Shown piece by piece: positions 57,621 through 64,000 of a stretch of 64,000 nt of DNA; position 1 is the first letter of the stretch, and every line of letters starts with the position of its first letter. This stretch comes from Gnetum montanum (lineage: Eukaryota; Streptophyta; Gnetopsida; Gnetales; Gnetaceae), in contig MNCI01017890.1 in NCBI GenBank assembly GCA_015680685.1, positions 456,794 to 520,793 of the forward strand, given 5' to 3'. Below the pieces are notes generated by a model. It did not search any database and was not told the DNA's origin. It worked only from the letters and a program-made list of their open reading frames with translations. Position numbers and translations under genes: made by a program.

Positions 57621-60448
57621 TCTGATCCATGGTGAGGAAGTTAGAGAAAGAAGGATATACTTTTTTCTTAGTAGGGATATTACTAAAAACTTCAATCTTT
57701 TTTAGAAATTCATATAGTACAATTTAATATTTTTTAGAAGTTTTCACAAGGTTATAAAAGGATAGATTAATGCCTTTAGAATGGACAATCATGGTCATTT
57801 ACTATAGAACCTTACTATTCATAGGCTAAGATGGCTATGGACCAAGTGCTATTGTAATAGGTTGAATAGGATTAGAAGAAGGTGGATGGCCACTTGAAGA
57901 TGTAGCTTCTTGTTGATGCTAAAAGAAAACCTTCTTTGTTGTTTTAGTAAGTTTCTTTGAAGCATTAGTTGTCTTCTCCTTCTGCTTAGCTAATAAAGAC
58001 TTGTTGATTTGTTAGCTAAGAGTCAAGATCTTTACATGAGATGAAGGGAAAGGTGATGGATGGGGTGTGATGGATGGAATAATATTATGTGGTTTAGAAT
58101 AAGATATAGTAGTATGGAAAGTAGATGATTGTGGTGGTTGATTAGGAAAAAACTAATGAGAGTTGTTAGCATAAATGCGATAGAAAGATAGCAACGAGTT
58201 CTTTGGCTCAGATGATGTAGTATAGTGAGATCAATGGATCATGTAAGGCTTATGAGGTTGCAATGACAATTGTCTAAATTTATTGTAATCATATTAGTGA
58301 ATAATGTAAGGCTTTTTGGGTGGAGACTTACTAGCTTTGTATTTAGACCTATAAGTTGAAATTATCCTTCCAACCCCCAAGGTGTTTTGAAATACTTTTA
58401 GCTATTGGTTTTTGAAATGCATAATGGATAGAACACTTTCCATAACTATTTTCCCCTTATCAATGAGATATTGGACATCATATTTTAAATTTCTACAATT
58501 GTTTGTATCATGTATAGCAAGCTAATAATAATAATAGTATTTTTGGTAGTTGTACCACTTAGGAACCTCAGGATCTCCTTCTTTCCACTAAGAAGAATCC
58601 ATAGCTATTAGTTGAATGCAACAAAAGCATGCTCTTGGTTGATTAGAAACCTACTTCTTCTTAAGGTGACCATCCATAAGAGGATTTTTTAGGAGTAAAG
58701 ATTCCCTCATGGGTAGTTTGGTTTACTAGTCTTTACTCTTGCTAGGTTTAGATGATTGAGTAGATAAGAAAGTAGTTGAAGGAATATTACCTTGCCTCTT
58801 AGAAAGAGAAGAAACACTTGCAGAAGTTGGGTATGCATTCTCTTGTTTAGTAGCCTTGGTAGCTTTGTTATGAAATACCATGAATTTCTAGTTATTATGT
58901 TGAATAGTAGTTTTTTTAATGCATCTTGTGGCCAAGAAGACATCATTTAGAGAATGAGGCTTAGGATAAGTCATCATCTTCTGAATGTTTTAAATGATCA
59001 TTGCTTTAATGATATCCTAAAATTGACATTCATCTAAATGATAGGGAAATTTTGTTAATTCCATTATCCATTAAGAAATAAACTTATTTATGGGTTCATT
59101 TGGAGCCTACTTGATGCCAACAAAAGACAAAATGCTAGTGCTTTGAGGTACATAGCACTTGCAATGTTCAATGAAGGTTATGAGAAGTTGCTTTAGAGAG
59201 GTAATAAATCCATGTGTTGGGGACCTATACAATTCTAAAGCTCTTCTAGCTAGTTATTTAAAGAAGCATCTTAATATTATGTGAGGGTAAGGAACAAGAA
59301 GCATGCACTCATTCTTGAAAGTAAACACATGATTCATGGGATCCCTTGTTTCACCACTCTACTTGGTGAGGATAGGCAGTGAAACTTTCTTGGGTAGGAT
59401 TAGCAAAGAGATCATAGAGCTAAAGAGGTCATTTAAGATCTTATCTAAGGAAATTACAACATTTTCTTGTAATTTAAGCATCTTAGTTATTTTCTCTTTA
59501 TTACTTGAAAGACAGAGCATCATGTTATTAAGTAGTGCAAGAAACTATGGATCTATTCCATACATCATACCATTAATTAGATATGGAGCCAGTTGTTGGT
59601 GAAGAAGTTTGGAAAGGATGAAAATAACTCATGGGCCCAATTACAGTTAGGGAAGCTATACACAAAGAAGTTAGGTTTGATGGGTATATAGAGAAAGAAA
59701 AGAACTTGTGGCTTGTGGAATACCAAAGCACTATGAAGTATGAGTAGATAATAGAAAATGTTGAAATGGAGGTATAGTGAGTTGAGGCTGAGGGATGAAA
59801 AGTTATTTCAAAGGCTGAAACTGATGACTTGAAAATGGAATGTGAATTACTAACATTATTAAATGAGAAAAGCTAGTGAAATGAAGTAGTAGTAAGAGGG
59901 ATATTGAATGGTCTAGCAGAGAGTGGAATATATCTAGGTGAACTACTTTGAGTAGCTATGATATTACTAGGATGAATTTGATGAGCATTGGTGTTACTTT
60001 TGTGAAGCTTTCCAATTGTTTTCTTTTTATCTTCATTTATTAGATGGATTTCTAATTCAAAAGCAATACTAACTCTTTCTATCTTGAAGGCAACATGAGA
60101 ACCAAGAGGTTGATCTAGGATGCTTTTCATCCTAGCTTCTTCAATCTATAGATGAACTTACTCCTACATATTTTCTTGTTCCATGAGAAAATCTACCAGA
60201 TCCTTATCTTCCTCATCATCCAACTTAATGGGATGATCATGATTGAGAAGGAATGATGGAAAGTTATGAGCTTGCTCATACCTTTTCATGAGTTTGACCA
60301 TATCAAAGGCCAAGTTGTAAACTAGCTCCTATTTGGCATAGGCTATCTTGTAGTTTTTCAGGCTAAGTCAACTTGAAAAGGTGTGATTCCTCCTAAGATC
60401 TAGTAGCTTCTAGATTTTGGAGATGCCTAAAGTAGATGATAAAGCCAT
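57621..60448 (-). pseudogene. gag: gag of the Tat-lineage element
   Basis: ATG at 60448 (MALSSTLGIS). Acidic segment HPIKLDDEEDKDLVDFLMEQ (about 60240-60180), IEEARMKSILDQPLGSHVAF (about 60150), and a low-complexity stretch. The gag core at about 59345-58960 has DPMNHVFTFKNECMLLVPYP, RRALELYRSPTHGFITSLKQ, HCKCYVPQSTSILSFVGIK and MMTYPKPHSLNDVF. A Lys/Ser/Thr-rich tail follows to the protease. Stops and frameshifts occur throughout. Confidence 0.65.
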
Positions 60449-60839
60449 GGTAGTGATCTAAAAGATTTTGTGACTTCATAGGGTTGTTATTGATGTGTTA
60501 GCATGTCCCTAAAAATAGGTTTGCAATCAAAACAAAAGATAAAAGACTTCAGTTTCAAGGAAAACATTGAAATCGTAGAGTTTTAACATTATGTCAAAAT
60601 TTTTAATGTGGAATGTTAAAAGAGGATAGTAATAGAAACTATTTTAGAAAAATGCTGTAGAGGTCACAAAGAGAAAACTATGTAACATTTATGCATCAAT
60701 GGAACATCTACAGTACTTAATAGAAAAATGAAAATTAGAAAAATGTCAAAAAACAATGAAGCTCTAGCAAAGCTAAAATAGAGAATGGTCTTGTAAAAAA
60801 TATTCACATCTATGGACGTCGTCCTTATAGCATTAAAGA
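60449..60839 (-). other. Leader between 5' LTR and gag of the Tat-lineage element
   Basis: About 390 bp, AT-rich, no frame. I could not find a convincing primer binding site next to the LTR. Confidence 0.45.
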
Positions 60840-62238
60840 TGTTATGGTAGGAATCATCACAACAAATTAAAATTGACACATCCTAACATGAAACTAAGCC
60901 AAGAAGTTTGTGGCTACCAAATGGTTTAGGAAAACTAACCTTTTGGGTAATCTCTCTCATTTTGAAAGGAAAATTGTGAATCAAAGAATAAATTTAGCAA
61001 TTCAAGTGAGATGTTTTAGCAATGGTAGCTAGTATTGAGCAAAAAGAAATTTATATGCATAAAATACCTAGTAGAAAATGTTTAAGGAAAGGAAAAAATG
61101 TAGTGTAATATGGAAACATGATTGGCAGCAAATATGTGACATAGCATAAAAAGGGAATAGACATATTGATAAATGCATGTAAGTAATGAAGGAAAAATGA
61201 GTAGAATAGATTTGTAGCAAATCTAGAAAAACTAGAGACAAAAGATTCCAAAATAGAATACCTAGATTACAAAAGAGAGAAAGGAACCTACAAAAGTATG
61301 TTCCAAGATATGTACTAGAGATCAGAGGCATTTAATAAGGAGCTATATTACCCCATTCTTGCTTTGATGAGGGCATTGATGCAAATCCAATAGGAACAAA
61401 AGCAAATCTACAACTAACAATTACAAAGGAAAATTAATTTGATGTGTTCTTCTAATTATTAGTAGATATTCATGTGTTAGGAGAATATCACCAAGGAGAT
61501 ACAATATGTCAACAAGGAAGAGAGAGAAAAAAAGAAAAAGAGAGTTGAAATGAATATCATATCTCTTAGAAGAAAAGTGTTGTTAAGATCTAAGTAGCTA
61601 AAAAAGCTAAAATACTAGTAAGATGATTATAGATGTCAACCCCTTTACATTTTAAGTATTCTTCTATATATAGGCTAAAAATGCCTTGTAAACTATGTAA
61701 GAATAACATAATGGATCCTAGAGAATAATATAAAAGCTTCCAAAATGTTCTAGATAGGAGAAATAACACAAAGTACAAAGTTTAATGCAGGATGTTGAAA
61801 GTTGGAGACAAAATTTGATGTCAAACATTGAAAGCAAGTTCAATGCAAGGCGTTGAAAAATCTGACACGGACATCAAAAATAATTTGATGTAAGACATAA
61901 AAAGCTAAATATGAGAGATGATGTTAGATGTTAAAGATGAAATTGATGCTAGACATCAAGAGTCTAATGTAGGATGTCAAAAATATATTTGACATCAGAT
62001 GTTAGAAGCTATAGATGAAGTTGATGCCAAACTTTGAAACTAGAAGTAGAGTTGAAACAACATGCCTAATGACATGAGACACCATTTATGGTAAGCTAAA
62101 GATAGAAGACTAGAAAAAATGTTGTAGATGACATGGAAAATCAAATATAGATTTTTGAAGATGACTTCAAGTGGTAGAAATTCATAGAGTATGCTCGAGT
62201 CTCTAACTGAAGCTAAAAATGCCAAGGTGGATACAACA
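60840..62238 (-). repeat. 5' LTR of the Tat-lineage element
   Basis: 1399 bp, aligned with 43309-44735 over its full length (for example the shared AATATGGAAACATGATTG at about 61108 and its counterpart at about 43577). Ends TACAACA. Contains the same TATA box and decayed-palindrome array (about 61770-62050). Confidence 0.8.
61664..61673 (-). promoter_or_regulatory. TATA box in the right Tat LTR
   Basis: CTATATATAG on either strand, conserved with 44131-44140. This is the promoter-side LTR of the element. Confidence 0.6.
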
Positions 62239-62698
62239 ACATGTAACCACTTGTTCTAGATTTCTAATAAATCTACAATCACTAAAAAATATTACAAATT
62301 GAGATATGATCAAAATAGTAAATATTCTCAAATATAATTGTTCAACATCCAAGACTAAGTAAATAATAATGAATGATGTTGATGAATTAATGAATTATTA
62401 AAAGATTGATGAATTGATAATGAAAGAGTCAAATTCTTACTAATATTACATTGATGATTCTATGATACAAATTTTCAAGAGATGCCTTGGATATATATAT
62501 GTGACAAGTGGGACAAAGTTTATTAAAAAAAATACATGGCCCTAATGACAAATTTTTTTTAATATATATATGAATTGGGGCCAAAATAATATTACAATTT
62601 CTCATCAATCTAAAACTTTTTTCTATTTTATTAAAATAGACACTTACTATATAATAAAAACAAAGAAATTATTATCTTCTAGTCTAAGAAAACCAACA
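62239..62698 (-). repeat. Part of a Ty1/copia 3' LTR, cut by the Tat-lineage element
   Basis: Minus strand begins TGTTGGTTTTC at 62698, a usual copia LTR start, directly after a decayed purine tract (AATGAGATAT). TATATATA lies at about 62493-62500. The sequence is interrupted at 62238 by the Tat LTR, so the rest of the LTR should lie left of 43309. Confidence 0.55.
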
Positions 62699-64000
62699 AT
62701 ATCTCATTAGAGTGGAAGGTAATTTTCATTCTTTATCTTTTCTTTCTCCTTTCTTTATTATGCTTTGAATTTCTATAGATTCATTGAGGTACTTGATCCT
62801 ATGAGATAAAAGATTTTTTGTTAGTAAATCAACAAGTTGCTCTTTTGAGCAAATGTAAATGGATTTGATGGTTTTAAATTTGGCCACTGGTGCAAAGATT
62901 TGTTTATGATCAATATGTTTCTTTTTTATTTTTTTGAATCCTATTTTTACAAATTTGGAGTTGTGTGTTGTGAATTCTTCTTTCTTATTATAGCTTGTTT
63001 TATATAGTTGTAATCAATAACCTTTTTTCTTTTCGTTTGTTCAGTAATTCTCATGTTTTCTTTCGAAGAATAACATTATACTCTTTATCCATGACTTCTT
63101 TCCATACTTTTGATTTCATGGCTTCATTGACATTAGTTGGTTCACTTGAGACTTCTGAATATGTCATATTTGTAATATTGTATGATCTTGTAGTTGTTCT
63201 TTCAAAATTTATGTCAAGAATTTGAGTACGAGGATGGTGTCTTTGAACTCAAGACTTTGAAATTTGATGTGTTTGATTTCTTTTGCTATTTTAAAAAATT
63301 AATTGTACTGAATTTTGTCTCATTAAATATAACATTTCTTGAAACATGCCATTTCTGATTCATTAGATCATAGCACTTGTATCCATTAGTGTGATAATCG
63401 TAACCAAGATAGATGCATTTTTTCCCTTTGTCTTTAGGTTTGTCAATGAATTTTGTGGTGTCTTTAAATAGTAATGACACTTAAATATTCCCATATGACT
63501 CAGGTGAAGAATTCTATTCTATAGAATTTCATATGGAGATCTATCTTTATTGCTTTTGGTGATGATTTGATTAGAAATATAGTAAGTAGTTGTGATGGCC
63601 ATACTTCAATTTTCATTAGGTAGTGAGGAATACTTTAGTAAGCACCTCCTTATATCTTGTATTATTCTATTATTTGTTTTGTAGCTCTATTTGCTATACC
63701 CACATGTGTTTTGATGAAAGATACCATTTTCTTGCAGAACTTGTCAAATTCTTTATATATGAGTTCACCTTCATTGTTTGATTTGATGGTTTTAATCTTG
63801 ATATTCATGGACTTTTGAATTTGTTTGAGAAAATTTTTAAAGTATTTTATGGATTCAAACTTTTTCTTCAAATTTTATGTCCAAGTGTATCTTTAGTAGT
63901 CATCTATCATTACCATGAAGTAATTTTCGTCTCCTAGTAAAATAGTGGTCAATGATCAAACAAGATCCATGTGCAAAAGATCATGTGGTTTTTTCTTCTT
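62699..64000 (-). pseudogene. pol: Ty1/copia pol remnant: integrase fused to RT start and RNase H end (runs off the window)
   Basis: From the window edge leftward on the minus strand: integrase core with GDENYFMVMIDDYLRYTW, IKTIKSNNEGELIYKEFDKF and CKKMVSFIKTHVGIANRATK (64000-63662); integrase C-terminal KCIYLGYDYHTNGYKCYDLM and SRNVIFNETKF (63480-63286); the connection with EPTNVNEAMKSKVWKEVMDK (about 63130); then FAPVAKFKTIKSI of RT motif 1 runs straight, in frame, into YICSKEQLVDLLTK, the end of RNase H (about 62900-62815). The RT core and most of RNase H between those motifs are absent. Frameshifts and stops elsewhere. Confidence 0.75.

Larger units (their letters stand above)
43309..62238 (-). 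mobile_element. Tat-lineage Ty3/gypsy element, 18.9 kb, pol interrupted
   Basis: LTRs at 43309-44735 and 60840-62238 with perfect TGTTGTA/TACAACA ends on the left copy. On the minus strand: LTR, leader, gag, protease, a 7.5-kb unassigned block, RT, RNase H, second RNase H, integrase, polypurine tract, LTR. A second, archaeal-type RNase H domain is known to mark the Tat lineage. LTR copies are very diverged and all domains carry stops. Confidence 0.8.

Noticed and set aside
1-64000. CRISPR arrays, tRNA or rRNA genes, bacterial promoters or terminators
   Set aside because: The tandem repeats here (27, 30, 122 and 165 bp) lack unique spacers between identical repeats. I saw no tRNA-like cloverleaf or rRNA stretch by reading, though a tRNAscan-type search was not possible.

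Overview
This looks like intergenic DNA from a large, repeat-filled plant nuclear genome. Almost every recognisable piece is a decayed LTR retrotransposon. I see no bacterial-style operons, no rRNA or tRNA gene, no CRISPR array and no host gene I can name. The old look of the elements (stops in every domain, LTR pairs differing at roughly one base in six where I compared them) would suit a genome that purges repeats slowly, such as a conifer or other gymnosperm. That placement is inference. Every element whose direction can be read lies on the minus strand.

Region 1 (1 to about 18.8 kb) holds two diverged copies, A and B, of one unusual Ty3/gypsy-type unit. Each has a minus-strand gag-protease frame (A 2575-6305, B 11590-15344) facing a convergent plus-strand gene (A 1-2057, B 8112-11119). 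The two are separated by about 0.5 kb that carries four GGCC-N6-GGCC motifs. No reverse transcriptase, RNase H or integrase is present in either copy. The plus-strand gene has GT-AG introns, four of which sit at matching places in both copies. Upstream of gag are a leader (single-copy in A, expanded into tandem arrays in B) and an LTR-like block with a minus-strand TATA box and clustered palindromes.

Region 2 (19.5-39.2 kb) is an Athila-like Ty3/gypsy element of about 9.8 kb. It has 7-bp terminal inverted repeats, an ATGGT target duplication and a tRNA-Asp-type primer site. A second element of the same family (23.8-33.7 kb) is nested inside its RNase H region. Both encode one gag-protease-RT-RNase H-integrase polyprotein, now broken.

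Region 3 (39.2-43.3 kb) has no gene I can support. It holds three short structured repeats: a cluster of AGACGTCT-type palindromes, a set of hairpins, and a five-unit 30-bp tandem repeat.

Region 4 (43.3-62.2 kb) is an 18.9-kb Tat-lineage Ty3/gypsy element with 1.4-kb LTRs, an ACATR target duplication, two RNase H domains and a decayed integrase. Its pol gene is interrupted between protease and RT by about 7.5 kb of unassigned sequence. The element sits inside the 3' LTR of a Ty1/copia element (62.2-64.0 kb, continuing past the window), which has itself lost the core of its RT and RNase H.
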